From positions 124,001 to 188,000 of the forward strand of contig NZ_JABMCE010000084.1 of NCBI RefSeq assembly GCF_013359865.1: a stretch of 64,000 nt of DNA. Reading direction: 5' to 3'. The notes beneath the pieces are model-generated. The model was not told where the DNA came from. It did not search any database and saw only the letters and a list, made by a program, of their open reading frames with translations. The position numbers were made by a program, and so were the translations under genes. Shown here piece by piece: positions 45,582 through 54,024 of this stretch (its first letter is position 1; every line of letters starts with the position of its first letter). The DNA is from Curtobacterium pusillum (GTDB taxonomy: Bacteria; Actinomycetota; Actinomycetes; Actinomycetales; Microbacteriaceae).

Positions 45582-46817
45582 ATGGACAGCCTCAGGAACC
45601 CGTACACACCGAACGCAGGCGCAACTCCAGAGATCGTCGCCGGTCGACTCGAGCACACGCGTGCCTTCGAGGTCCTCCTCCAGCGCCTCATGCGTGGTCG
45701 AACTGAGCAGTCCATGATCATGACCGGCCTCCGCGGCGTCGGGAAGACGGTCCTCCTCAATGAGTTCGCTGACCTCGGTCGAGCCGCACGCTGGGAGATC
45801 GTCGAACTCGAGGCCAGCAAGCACGACGACGGTCAGTTCCGACAGACGATGGCCTCCCTCCTCCGGTCGGCGCTCCTCCAGATGTCCCCGAGGAAGCGAT
45901 GGGGTGGGCGTGCCCGGCAGGCGGCCGAAGTCCTGACCTCCTTCGGGATGTCGGTCACGCAGAACGGCACCTGGTCAGTGTCCTGGGACGTCGAACCAGC
46001 GGAGGGACTCGGGGACCACGGCGATCTCGCGCTGGACCTCACAGACGTGCTCGTTGCCGTGGGACGAGCCGCACAGGACCAAGAGCGCGGTGTCGCGATC
46101 CTCGTCGACGAGGTCCAGTTCCTCCGGTCGGCGCAGCTCGAGGCCCTGATCCAGGCGCTCCACAAGACCGTCCAGCGGAAGCTTCCCATCACCTTCGTCG
46201 GAGCCGGACTCCCACAGATCGCCGAACTGGCGGGAGACGCCAAGTCCTACGCCGAGCGACTCTTCCGGTTTCCCGAGATCGGCTCGCTCGACGAGGACGA
46301 CGCGCGGGAGGCTCTGATCCGACCCGCGGAACTCGAAGACGCAACCTACTCCGGCGAAGCCGTCGAACTCGCTCTGGAGATCACGAAGGGATACCCGTAC
46401 TTCATCCAGGAACTCGGGTACCAGGCGTGGGAGATCGCTCCGGGGCCGCAGATCACGGCGGACGACGTCGATGCAGCACGGGAGGGCTACCTCGCCAAGC
46501 TCGACCGTTCGTTCTTCCGAGTCAGGCTCGACCGAGCGACAGCACTCCAGACCGCGTACCTCCGTGCGATGGCGGAGCTCGGGCCGTCCGCGCAGAAGGC
46601 CTCCGACGTCGCACGAGTGCTCCGGCGCGAGTCCACGCAGCTCGGCCCCACCCGCGCGGAGCTCATCGACATGGGCCTTCTGTACACGCCCGAGCACGGC
46701 TACGCGGCGTTCACCGTGCCGGACTTCGACCAGTTCATGCTGCGTGCCGTCCCGCAGCTGGTCATCCCGGAAGTCCGCCGCCGGCAGCGTCGGGAAACCG
46801 ACGGAGCCGATGCCTGA
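45582..46817 (+). CDS. AAA ATPase of the Orc1/Cdc6-like (AAA_16) type, unknown role
   Basis: 411 residues. Walker A GLRGVGKTVLL (48-58), Walker B AILVDEVQF (about 171), sensor region FVGAGLPQI (about 206), lid region with LDEDDAREALIRP, and a C-terminal winged-helix-like part (from about 320). Closest in layout to stand-alone ATPases with an archaeal-Orc-like arrangement; some take part in mobile-element or defence functions, but no partner gene is adjacent. Lower GC content and an AT-rich promoter suggest horizontal gain. Ends at a palindromic repeat. Confidence 0.78.
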   Translation: MDSLRNPYTPNAGATPEIVAGRLEHTRAFEVLLQRLMRGRTEQSMIMTGLRGVGKTVLLNEFADLGRAARWEIVELEASKHDDGQFRQTMASLLRSALLQMSPRKRWGGRARQAAEVLTSFGMSVTQNGTWSVSWDVEPAEGLGDHGDLALDLTDVLVAVGRAAQDQERGVAILVDEVQFLRSAQLEALIQALHKTVQRKLPITFVGAGLPQIAELAGDAKSYAERLFRFPEIGSLDEDDAREALIRPAELEDATYSGEAVELALEITKGYPYFIQELGYQAWEIAPGPQITADDVDAAREGYLAKLDRSFFRVRLDRATALQTAYLRAMAELGPSAQKASDVARVLRRESTQLGPTRAELIDMGLLYTPEHGYAAFTVPDFDQFMLRAVPQLVIPEVRRRQRRETDGADA

Positions 46818-46867
46818 CTGGAGGCGCGGGGCGGGCCTGCGACGTTCCTCCAGTCCGTCAGGTGGTC
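46816..46867. repeat. Dispersed palindromic repeat between convergent genes
   Basis: Arms GACTGGAGG (46816-46824) and CCTCCAGTC (46847-46855) are perfect; the inner CGCGG part of the right arm is eroded. Tail TGGTC at 46863-46867. The left arm begins within the TGA stop of the ATPase gene. The MFS gene converges. Confidence 0.75.
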
Positions 46868-48104
46868 ACGCGTGGACGCGACGCGACAGGACCAGGTTCG
46901 CCACCGCGGCGAGCACGACGACCGCCGCCGACGCGGCGGACAGGAGCATCGCAGCCGACGCACCGTGCTGCTCCGCGACGTCACCGGTGATCGCCGACGC
47001 GATCGACTGCCCGACGATCACCGCGGACCCGAGGATCGTCATGGTGGTCGCCGAGCGGCCGACCGGCGAACGGTCCGACCCGAGGCTGTACTGCGCGACC
47101 AGGGTCGGGCCGATGCCGACGCCCATGACCGCGAGGACGACCCCCACGGCGACGACCGATCCCGCCTGCGAGAACGCGACCGCGCCCCCGAGCAGGACCA
47201 CACCGAACACCAGCCAGCGCCAGCCGAGCCCGAATGCACGCGGGAACGCCGCGGAACCGAGGGCGAGTCCGGCGGAGCCGATGCCCATCAGGCCGTAGAG
47301 CAGCCCGGCCTGCGACGGCTCGCCGTAGGTCTCCATGAACGCCGTCAGCGAGGTGAGCGTCGAGCCGAAGAACAGGCCGACACCGAGGATCCCGACGACC
47401 ACGACGACGAGCCGGGGACTGAGGAGTTCCCGGGCGGGCGCCTGCACGAGCTCCTCGTGACGCCCGACCACGAGCTTCCCGGTCGGGTGCAGGGCGAACG
47501 CGGTCACGAACACGAACGTCAGGGCCGAGGCTCCCGCGACCGCGACCCACGGCGCGATCGCACTCGCGAGGATCCCGACGAGGAACGGCCCGATGATGAA
47601 GACGGTCTCGTCGGCGGCGGACTCGTAGGCCATGGTGCCGCTGAGCACCTTGTCACGACGGGCGGGTGCCATCCGCTGCCCGATGATCGCGACCAGCCGC
47701 GTCCGGGACATCGGGGCGACCTGGGGCGCCGACGCACCGATGAAGAACGCCATCGCCAGCACCGCGACGTCGGGCGCGGAACCCTCGACCACGAACGGGA
47801 AGAGCCCGAGCAGCACGGCGTTGACCAGGCCGACGGGGACGAGCACGTTCCGCTGGCCGAACCGGTCCGCGGCTGCACCCACCATCGGGCCGAAGACCGC
47901 GGCGCCGATGCCGACGGACGCGGAGTTGATCCCGCCGAGCGCGACCGAGTCGCGCGCGGCCACGACGAGGGTGAGCACGCCGACGACCATCATCGCGAAG
48001 GGCAACCGCGCGATGAACGCGACGGGGAAGTACCAGCGTCCCGCGTGTGCGACCAGGGACCGGTCGTCGGTCGTCGTGGACGGGGTGGAACTGGTGTGGA
48101 GCAT
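46866..48104 (-). CDS. MFS transporter
   Basis: 412 residues, twelve membrane spans. The span 2-3 loop VGAAADRFGQRNVLVPVG matches the MFS GxxxDRxGxR motif. The N-terminal 22 residues are Ser/Thr-rich. Substrate unknown; the sequence resembles sugar or drug exporters of Actinobacteria. ATG 48104 follows GAAGG. Divergent from the aldo-keto-reductase-like gene across 185 bases that include an AT-rich stretch near 48190-48240. Confidence 0.85.
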   Translation of the reverse strand: MLHTSSTPSTTTDDRSLVAHAGRWYFPVAFIARLPFAMMVVGVLTLVVAARDSVALGGINSASVGIGAAVFGPMVGAAADRFGQRNVLVPVGLVNAVLLGLFPFVVEGSAPDVAVLAMAFFIGASAPQVAPMSRTRLVAIIGQRMAPARRDKVLSGTMAYESAADETVFIIGPFLVGILASAIAPWVAVAGASALTFVFVTAFALHPTGKLVVGRHEELVQAPARELLSPRLVVVVVGILGVGLFFGSTLTSLTAFMETYGEPSQAGLLYGLMGIGSAGLALGSAAFPRAFGLGWRWLVFGVVLLGGAVAFSQAGSVVAVGVVLAVMGVGIGPTLVAQYSLGSDRSPVGRSATTMTILGSAVIVGQSIASAITGDVAEQHGASAAMLLSAASAAVVVLAAVANLVLSRRVHA

Positions 48105-48289
48105 GGTGGTGTGCCTTCTCGGCCCGGCCCGCGAGCGGTGGGGCGGACCCATCGGGTGCCGCCGCTGTCCGCCGGGGAGCCGACGGCCGGTAGATACACA
48201 CTGCGTTTGGTTGTGCGGTCCGAGGGTACCAGCGGTAACGGTTCGTCACCCGGCACCGCCGTCGCGACCGTGCTCCTATCGTGGCGCGC

Positions 48290-49318
48290 ATGGAACAGCG
48301 ACGCATGGGGCGGACGGGTGCTCCCGTCAGCGCGCTGACCCTCGGGACACGAGCTGTGGCAGCTGTCGCCGAGCGGGACGTCGACGATGCGGTGCGGCTC
48401 GTCCACGAGGCGCTCGGACGCGGTGTCACGGCGGTGGACGTGTCGGACGCCGACGGCGCGGGGCTGGCCGAGAGCACCGTCGGGGCCGCGCTCGGGGACC
48501 GGCGGGAGGACGTGTTCCTGGCGGTCCGGTTCGGGGACCCGGTCGACCGGGACCCGGCTCACCACGGCAACGGCCGGCGCTGGATGTTCCGCGCGGTCGA
48601 ACGCAGCCTGGAGCGCCTCGGCACCGACGTCATCGACCTCTACCAGCCGGCGCACCCCGACCCGGCGACGTCCCTCGACGAGACGCTCGACGCCCTGGCG
48701 GACCTCGTGTCGCAGGGCAAGATCCGGGCCTTCGGCATCCCGGGGTTCCCGGCCGAGGAACTCGTCGAGGCGCAGTGGCTCGGGTCGGGCGGCAAGAGCG
48801 CCACCGCGACGCACGCCCCGTACTCGATCCTCACCCGGACGGCGGAACGCACCACCTTCCCGGTCGCCCGCCGTTTCGGCCTCGGTGTGCTCGCGGCGGC
48901 TCCCCTCGCCGGCGGCTGGCTCGCGGGTGCGTACCGGAACGGCACCGAGCAGCCCCGGTCGCCGCGGGTGGCGGAGCAGCCGCACGCGTACGACATCGGC
49001 ACCCCGGCCAACCGCCGCAAGCTCGAGGTCGCCGACCGGCTCGGCCGGCTCGCGGACGAGGCCGGCCTGACCCTGCTCGAGCTCGCCGTCGGTTTCGCGT
49101 CGACACACCCGGACGTGTCCTCGGTGGTGATCGGCCCGCGCACGGTGTCGCACGTCGACGCCTACGCCCAGGCCGCCGAGGTGGCGCTCGACGACGACGT
49201 GCTCGACGCGATCGACGCGATCGTCCCGCCCGGGACCCACGTGCTGGAGCGTGACACCGGCGTGACGTTGCCCGGCCTCACGCGCGAGCGGCTCCGCGGA
49301 CGCGTCCTCGCGCGCTGA
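48290..49318 (+). CDS. Aldo/keto reductase-fold protein lacking the catalytic residues
   Basis: 342 residues aligned over their length with YakC/GCY-type aldo-keto reductases. The catalytic Asp is kept (Asp50 in AVDVSD), but the Tyr position is Asp55, the Lys position is Arg80 (LAVRFG instead of LATKFG) and the His position is Ala121 (LYQPAHPDP instead of LYQxHxPDP). The NADPH-binding end is partly kept (SSVVIGPRTVSHV). It therefore looks like a pseudoenzyme that may still bind nucleotide. ATG 48290 is preferred over GTG 48281; neither has a strong ribosome site. A strong terminator follows. Confidence 0.85.
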   Translation: MEQRRMGRTGAPVSALTLGTRAVAAVAERDVDDAVRLVHEALGRGVTAVDVSDADGAGLAESTVGAALGDRREDVFLAVRFGDPVDRDPAHHGNGRRWMFRAVERSLERLGTDVIDLYQPAHPDPATSLDETLDALADLVSQGKIRAFGIPGFPAEELVEAQWLGSGGKSATATHAPYSILTRTAERTTFPVARRFGLGVLAAAPLAGGWLAGAYRNGTEQPRSPRVAEQPHAYDIGTPANRRKLEVADRLGRLADEAGLTLLELAVGFASTHPDVSSVVIGPRTVSHVDAYAQAAEVALDDDVLDAIDAIVPPGTHVLERDTGVTLPGLTRERLRGRVLAR

Positions 49319-49328
49319 CCCGGGTCGC

Positions 49329-49368
49329 ACGAAGGGCTCGTCGACCACGGGGTCGACGAGCCCTTCGT
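49329..49368. terminator. Strong bidirectional terminator hairpin
   Basis: A perfect 18-bp stem: ACGAAGGGCTCGTCGACC (49329-49346) with its complement (49351-49368), four-base loop ACGG. It lies between the aldo-keto-reductase gene and the convergent small ORF. Confidence 0.8.
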
Positions 49369-49375
49369 CGCGGGT

Positions 49376-49531
49376 TCAGCGGTAAGCGACAGCGCTCAGC
49401 GACGCGTGCGCCACGATGATCGGCAGCGCGAGGACGTGCGGCAGTCGGGCGGCCGCCCGCTCGAGACGACCGAGCACGGCGTCGAGCGCGAGCGGGGAGC
49501 GGACGGTGGTCTGCTGCAGGATCGTCGTCAT
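49376..49531 (-). CDS. Small hypothetical protein
   Basis: 51 residues (MTTILQQTTV at the start, ending AHASLSAVAYR), with a hydrophobic stretch around residues 33-48. GGAGG precedes the ATG by seven bases, and an AT-rich region lies upstream at 49570-49620. The terminator at 49329-49368 fits its end. No family recognised. Confidence 0.5.
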   Translation of the reverse strand: MTTILQQTTVRSPLALDAVLGRLERAAARLPHVLALPIIVAHASLSAVAYR

Positions 49532-49695
49532 GGCTGGTCCTCCGGGTCGGGAGCCGCCTTTCCGGCTCATGGAATCCAAAATATTGCAGGTCGTATTGCC
49601 TGTCAACTGTTATTTCTTCTCCCGATCAGGATTCGAGAAGCGCACCGAGGGTCCCGGCGGCAGGATGAGAACCACACCGACCAGGAGGAATGACC

Positions 49696-50151
49696 ATGGC
49701 CACCACGAAGCAGTCCGACGCCGCCTTCACCGAGGAAGAGCGCGCAGCCATGAAGGAGCACGCCGCCGAGGTGAAGCGGGCGCGCAGCACGAAGGGCACG
49801 AAGGCCGAGAAGGCTGCAGCCGAGGCAGCGGCCGTCGTCGAGAAGATCGCCGCGATGCCCGAGCCCGACAAGGGCCTCGCGGAGCGCATCCACCGGATCG
49901 CCCTCGAGGTCGCGCCCGACCTCGCACCTCGGCTCTGGTACGGCATGCCCGCGTACGCGAAGGACGGCAAGGTCGTGTTCTTCTTCCAGGACGCCGCGAA
50001 GTTCAAGGCCCGCTACGCCACGCTCGGCTTCCAGGACCCCGCGCAGCTCGACGACGGGTCGTTCTGGCCGACGTCCTGGGCCGTCACGCCCGAGTTCTCG
50101 GAGGCGGACGAGGCGACGGTCGCCGAACTCATCCGCCGCGCGGTCGCCTGA
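49696..50151 (+). CDS. DUF1801-family (YdhG-like) protein
   Basis: 151 residues: a charged alpha-helical first half (Lys/Ala/Glu-rich, likely coiled coil) and a C-terminal DUF1801 core with APRLWYGMPAYAKDGKVVFFFQ. YdhG-type proteins have been proposed as frataxin-like iron chaperones, but this is not established for actinobacterial forms. AGGAGG seven bases before 49696 decides the start. It is 68 bases upstream of soxR on the same strand. Confidence 0.8.
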   Translation: MATTKQSDAAFTEEERAAMKEHAAEVKRARSTKGTKAEKAAAEAAAVVEKIAAMPEPDKGLAERIHRIALEVAPDLAPRLWYGMPAYAKDGKVVFFFQDAAKFKARYATLGFQDPAQLDDGSFWPTSWAVTPEFSEADEATVAELIRRAVA

Positions 50152-50164
50152 ACGGAGTCGGGCG

Positions 50165-50206
50165 CCGGCCCTGGCCGGGCCCCGGCTCCGGCCCCGGCCC
50201 CGGCCG
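50165..50206. repeat. GC-only hexanucleotide tandem tract
   Basis: Imperfect tandem GGCCCC/GGCTCC units (about six copies) fill the gap between the DUF1801 and soxR genes. Possible replication-slippage site. Confidence 0.6.
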
Positions 50207-50209
50207 TAG

Positions 50210-50231
50210 GATCTCGACCATGGTCGAGATC
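50210..50231. promoter_or_regulatory. Perfect palindrome centred on the soxR start codon
   Basis: A perfect 22-bp palindrome runs from 50210 to 50231 (core CTCGACCATGGTCGAG); its centre is the ATG of soxR at 50220. It has the same length and CTC/GAG ends as the classic 16-18-bp SoxR box. Candidate autoregulatory SoxR site. Confidence 0.7.
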
Positions 50232-50720
50232 AAGCGCCCGAGCCCGACCGACCTCCTCACCATCGGCGAGGTCGTCGCCCGCACCGGTGTCGCAGCGTCC
50301 GCGCTGCACTTCTACGAGCGCAAGGGCCTCATCCACCCGGAGCGCACCGCCGGGGGCACCCGCCTGTACCCGAGGCACGTGGAACGGCGCATCGCGATCA
50401 TCCAGGTCGCCAAACGGCTCGGCATCCCGCTCAGCGAGGTCGCCGAGCAGTTCGGCACCCTCCCGTCGGACCGGATGCCCTCCCTGCGGGACTGGAACCG
50501 TCTGAACGAGCGTTGGCGTGCACGGCTCCGCGCACGGCAGCTCGAACTGGAGCGCCTGCAGGAGGAGATGACGCAGTGCATCGGCTGCGGGTGCGTCTCG
50601 CTGAACGCCTGCCTGGTGATGAACCCGGGCGACCAGCTGGGCGCCGAGGGGCACGGTGCGCGGCGGTTGCTGCCGATCGAGGACGAGGTGCCGGAGGGCG
50701 TGGGCCGAGACTCGCACTGA
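50220..50720 (+). CDS. soxR: Redox-sensitive MerR-family activator SoxR
   Basis: 166 residues. MerR helix-turn-helix 12-60 (TIGEVVARTGVAASALHFYERKGLI region), dimerisation helix about 95-118, and the [2Fe-2S] cluster motif CIGCGCVSLNAC with Cys120, Cys123, Cys125 and Cys131. Oxidation by redox-active molecules activates target genes. No SoxS-type or efflux gene is adjacent, so targets lie elsewhere or include the DUF1801 gene. The start codon is inside a 22-bp palindrome. Confidence 0.93.
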   Translation: MVEIKRPSPTDLLTIGEVVARTGVAASALHFYERKGLIHPERTAGGTRLYPRHVERRIAIIQVAKRLGIPLSEVAEQFGTLPSDRMPSLRDWNRLNERWRARLRARQLELERLQEEMTQCIGCGCVSLNACLVMNPGDQLGAEGHGARRLLPIEDEVPEGVGRDSH

Positions 50721-50758
50721 GCGACGGTTCTCGCGCTCGCGGGCGCGAGAACGGTCGC
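50721..50758. terminator. Terminator between soxR and the PAP2 gene
   Basis: GCGACGGTTCTCGCGC (50721-50736) pairs with 50743-50758 with one G-G mismatch (10-bp inner stem, 5-bp outer). It starts just after the soxR stop and ends 41 bases before the convergent PAP2 gene. Confidence 0.65.
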
Positions 50759-50799
50759 CCACGGCGAGACTCGGGGCACCCACCGGGTGACGGCGTCGC

Positions 50800-51525
50800 C
50801 TACCGCGAGACGCGGGCCGCCTCCCCCGGGACCCGGGGCCGCAGGAACGGGATCCGCGGCATGAGCCAGTCGACCCACACCACCCGCACGCCCGGCGCGA
50901 CCGCAACGGACCACAGGATCGAGGCCGCCGCGTCGGTGGGGTAGTGCACGGCGTCGATCGACACCGCGAAGAACACGCCGACGATGGCCACGACACCGAG
51001 CGTCACCGCCAGGTGGTGCCAACGCGAGTCGCGGAGCAGCCAGACGAGGGCGATCACGAACGCCGTGATGTAGACGGTGTGCCCGCTCGGATACCCCGGG
51101 TCGGGCTGCACGGCGAACGGGTGCGGGAGCACGCCGACGTCCGGCCTGGCCCGGTGCACGATCTCCTTCACCACCGCCGAGGGCACCCAGGTGATGGCGA
51201 TCGTGCCGCCGAAGACCAGTGCCGGCCTGAGATCGCGGGCGCGCCACCAGATCACCCCCACGACGACCACCGTGATGCCGATCGCCGGCCCGGGACTGAT
51301 GACGTGGTAGACCGCGGTGGTGAGCGCTCCGAGCGCCCCGGTGTGCAGGCCGTTGAGGGCCTTCGACAGCCCGAGGTCGACCGTCCCCAGCATGAACCCG
51401 ACGACCGTGATCACGATGACAGCCGCGACGGCGAGCGTGACGGATGCGAGCGGGTACCGACTCGGATCGAGGATGCCGTTCACGTCGGACTCTCGTCGGT
51501 GCGGGCGGAGCGCTGCATCGGACAT
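50800..51525 (-). CDS. PAP2-family membrane phosphatase
   Basis: 241 residues, about six spans. The three PAP2 phosphatase motifs are visible: KEIVHRARP, PSGH in GYPSGHTVYI, and SIDAVHYPTD with the nucleophilic His. Acts on lipid phosphates such as undecaprenyl pyrophosphate or phosphatidic acid at the outer face. ATG 51525 is preceded by GGGCGG. Converges on soxR. Confidence 0.88.
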   Translation of the reverse strand: MSDAALRPHRRESDVNGILDPSRYPLASVTLAVAAVIVITVVGFMLGTVDLGLSKALNGLHTGALGALTTAVYHVISPGPAIGITVVVVGVIWWRARDLRPALVFGGTIAITWVPSAVVKEIVHRARPDVGVLPHPFAVQPDPGYPSGHTVYITAFVIALVWLLRDSRWHHLAVTLGVVAIVGVFFAVSIDAVHYPTDAAASILWSVAVAPGVRVVWVDWLMPRIPFLRPRVPGEAARVSR

Positions 51526-51624
51526 CCGCCCATCGTCGCAGGTGCACCGCCCTCGCCGGCACCGAGTTCCGTGACGGTCCATCAGAGGTCGCTCAGCGAA
51601 CGCGGACGAACGGGACAGTGCCGC

Positions 51625-52263
51625 TCAGGACTCCGCGCCGCCTTCGGCGACGATGTCCGGCGCCGGGTCGAGCGATGCGCGCACCACGGCGGCGAGCGCC
51701 GTCACGATCTGGTCGAGACCGAGCGAGGGTCCGTCCCCGGCGATGTCCGGCGTGGCCGGGACGTGCACGAACCCGGCCCGGAAGCCCGCGCGCCCGGCGA
51801 GGGACATGAGTTCGTAGAACACCTGGTTGCACGTGAACGTCCCTGCGGTGTTCGAGACCGACGCGGGGACGCCGGCATCGCGGACGTCCCGCACGATCCG
51901 CTTGATCGGCAGCCCGCTGAAGGCCGCGGGGGCACCGAACGGGTCGATCGGCTCGTCCACGGGCTGCGCGCCCGCGTTGTCCGGGATACGGGCGTCCATC
52001 ACGTTGATGGCGAGCCGCTCCGGCGTCACCGCGGCACGTCCGGCCGCGAGGCCCGTCGCGATGACGACCGCGGGCCGGTGTTTCGCGATGGCCGCCGCGA
52101 GCCGCGCACGCTCCTCCGCGAAGACGACGGGCAGCTGCTCGACCACGAGGGTCGCCGGCCCGTCCCAGGTCTCGGCGAGCCGCTGAGCGGCGTCCCACGA
52201 CGGGTTGACCGCGTCACCGCCGAAGGGTTCGAAGGCGGTCAGCAGGACGGTCGGTTCGGTCAC
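51625..52263 (-). CDS. pcp: Pyroglutamyl-peptidase I (Pcp)
   Basis: 212 residues from GTG. Cysteine-protease triad of family C15: Glu82 (PERLAINVMDARIPDN), Cys145 (GTFTCNQVFYELM) and His167 (FVHVP). Removes N-terminal pyroglutamate from peptides in the cytoplasm. The GTG overlaps no other gene; a repeat copy lies directly upstream at 52292. The stretch 51526-51624 downstream has no gene. Confidence 0.92.
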   Translation of the reverse strand: MTEPTVLLTAFEPFGGDAVNPSWDAAQRLAETWDGPATLVVEQLPVVFAEERARLAAAIAKHRPAVVIATGLAAGRAAVTPERLAINVMDARIPDNAGAQPVDEPIDPFGAPAAFSGLPIKRIVRDVRDAGVPASVSNTAGTFTCNQVFYELMSLAGRAGFRAGFVHVPATPDIAGDGPSLGLDQIVTALAAVVRASLDPAPDIVAEGGAES

Positions 52264-52291
52264 GGCAGCCACCGTCCCATCGTACGAAGCG

Positions 52292-52347
52292 GACGGACGG
52301 GAGGCACGGCGCCAGCTGGACCCGCGCCTCCAGTCCGTCGGATGGTC
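52292..52347. repeat. Dispersed palindromic repeat upstream of pcp
   Basis: Left arm GACGGACGGGAGGCACGG (52292-52309) pairs with CCGCGCCTCCAGTCCGTC (52322-52339) with two mismatches; loop 12. Tail TGGTC at 52343-52347. It lies between the Dabb gene end and the pcp start on the minus strand, so it is 3' of the Dabb gene. Confidence 0.8.
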
Positions 52348-52375
52348 ACCATCCCGGAGGCGGCTGCCGGTCGCG

Positions 52376-52684
52376 TCAGTCGTCGATGTCGAACACGACC
52401 ACGCGCCTGCTGCCGCCCTGGATGAACGACGCGACGGGCTGGTGCTCCTCGTGCGGGAGGTACGCCTCGAGCGCCGTCCGGTCCCGGAAGCGCACGACGA
52501 GCATCCAGTCGAAACCGCCCTCGAGCCCTTCGGTGCTGACACTCTTCCCCGAGCGCACCGAATCCACGCCGTCGATGCGCGGCAGGTGCTCCCGCACGAG
52601 CGCGTCGGCGGGCGACGACAGGTCGCTGTCACCGTCCCCGTCCCCGTCCCACTCGACGAGGACCACATGTGTCGTTCCGGTCAC
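52376..52684 (-). CDS. Dabb (stress-responsive alpha-beta barrel) protein
   Basis: 102 residues of the ferredoxin-like Dabb family: HVVLVEWDGD, LPRIDGVDSVRSG, DWMLVVRFRDRTALEAYLPHEEHQ, FDIDD. Its members are small dimers; some are cyclases or stress proteins. The N-terminal (GD)n repeat is unusual. Transcribed toward pcp with a repeat between. Confidence 0.8.
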   Translation of the reverse strand: MTGTTHVVLVEWDGDGDGDSDLSSPADALVREHLPRIDGVDSVRSGKSVSTEGLEGGFDWMLVVRFRDRTALEAYLPHEEHQPVASFIQGGSRRVVVFDIDD

Positions 52685-52823
52685 GGCTCCTCCTCGTGCG
52701 GCCGCCTCGGTCGGACGGTCCCGCTGCGTCGAGCCTAGGTGGACGGAGGCGGCACCGAGCTCGGCCGGCTGTCCGAGCGCCCCGCACCGACGGACAGTGG
52801 CACGGAGCGCTCGTTGTGTCGAT

Positions 52824-53027
52824 TCAGCGGTTTCGGCGGCTCCGACGTCGGTGCCGGAGGGTGGTGCCGACGGTGCATCCGCCAGCTCCGGCCGCGAGGG
52901 CGACGGCGAACGAACCAGCGACCTGATTGGACGTGCCGAGTGTTGCTGCCGCTACGGCGGCACCAGCGATGACCAAACCGACGGCGACGATGATGGCGAA
53001 TGCGGGTCTGCTCAGAAGCTTGAACAT
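52824..53027 (-). CDS. Small membrane protein
   Basis: 67 residues: two hydrophobic helices (8-30 and 35-55) and an Arg-rich C-terminus (HRRRSRRNR). AGGGGAGC precedes the ATG at good spacing. No family recognised. It lies downstream of the ROK kinase gene by 58 bases on the same strand. Confidence 0.6.
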   Translation of the reverse strand: MFKLLSRPAFAIIVAVGLVIAGAAVAAATLGTSNQVAGSFAVALAAGAGGCTVGTTLRHRRRSRRNR

Positions 53028-53085
53028 GGTGCTCCCCTCAGGCGCAGCGCGGCTTCTCGTTGGCGGATCCCGGTCGGGGCCGGCG

Positions 53086-54024
53086 TCACACGGAGGCGCC
53101 GCCGAACACGAGATCGCGGACCTGTGCGGCCGCCCCGAGCGCCACGGCGTCGGAGCCGAGCGTCGACTGGGCCAGGCGGATCGGGGCGCCACTGACCGGG
53201 GGCTCCACCGCGATGGCCGCGGTGACGGCCGGCTCGAGCAGGTCCCACGAGCGGGCGATCCCGCCGCCGATGACGACCGTGGTCACGTCGAGGATCCCCG
53301 CCGTGAGCAGGGCGGCACGGGCGAGGCCCCATCCCGCGGTCTCGAACACCGCGGCCGCGTCGGGGTCTCCGTTCCGCGCGGCTTCGGCGACCTCGCGGGC
53401 CGAGGCCCGCCGGCCGGACCGCTCGGCGTACCGGTCGGCGATGCCGCGCGCCCCGGCGATGGTCTCGAGGTGGCCGACCTGGCCGCAGGTGCACGGGGCG
53501 TCGCCGAACCCGGGCACGTGTCCGATCTCCCCCGCGGCGCCCCGGGGCCCGGCGAACAGGGAGCCGCCGAGCACGAGCGCGCCGCCGACACCGGTTCCGA
53601 GCGTCATGCCGAGCACGTCGGCCTCCCCTGCGACGGCCCCCGCGGCGACCTCGCCGAGCAGGAACGCGTTCACGTCGTTGTCGAGCGTCGCGGGGACGCC
53701 CAGCGCCGAGGTCACCGCGTCCGTGACGCCGTAACCCGCCCAGCCGGTGAACGAGTTGCCGGTGACGAGCACGGTTCCCGTGGTCGCGTCGACCACACCG
53801 GCCGCGCCCACCCCGACACCCGTCAAGGAGGCGCGGTGCCGGTCGAGCAGTTCGGTCACCGCGCCGAGGGCCGCCGTGACGATCGCGGTGCCCCCCGCGT
53901 GAGCGGGCGTCGGCAGGTCGATGCGGTCGACGACGTCGAGGGTCGGCGTCGCCAGGAGCACCTTGGTGTTCGTCCCACCGACGTCGACACCGGCGACGAG
54001 GGCATCGGTCCCCCCGGAGATCAC
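53086..54024 (-). CDS. ROK-family sugar kinase
   Basis: 312 residues from GTG (GTGA overlap with the ATPase gene). N-terminal phosphate loop VDVGGTNTK, catalytic Asp in TLDNDVNAF, GTGVGGALV, and a zinc-type motif CTCGQVGH in which the usual third Cys is His. Phosphorylates a hexose or amino sugar such as glucose or N-acetylmannosamine. Last gene of the ABC transporter operon, linking it to sugar- or muropeptide-derived substrates. Confidence 0.87.
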   Translation of the reverse strand: MISGGTDALVAGVDVGGTNTKVLLATPTLDVVDRIDLPTPAHAGGTAIVTAALGAVTELLDRHRASLTGVGVGAAGVVDATTGTVLVTGNSFTGWAGYGVTDAVTSALGVPATLDNDVNAFLLGEVAAGAVAGEADVLGMTLGTGVGGALVLGGSLFAGPRGAAGEIGHVPGFGDAPCTCGQVGHLETIAGARGIADRYAERSGRRASAREVAEAARNGDPDAAAVFETAGWGLARAALLTAGILDVTTVVIGGGIARSWDLLEPAVTAAIAVEPPVSGAPIRLAQSTLGSDAVALGAAAQVRDLVFGGASV

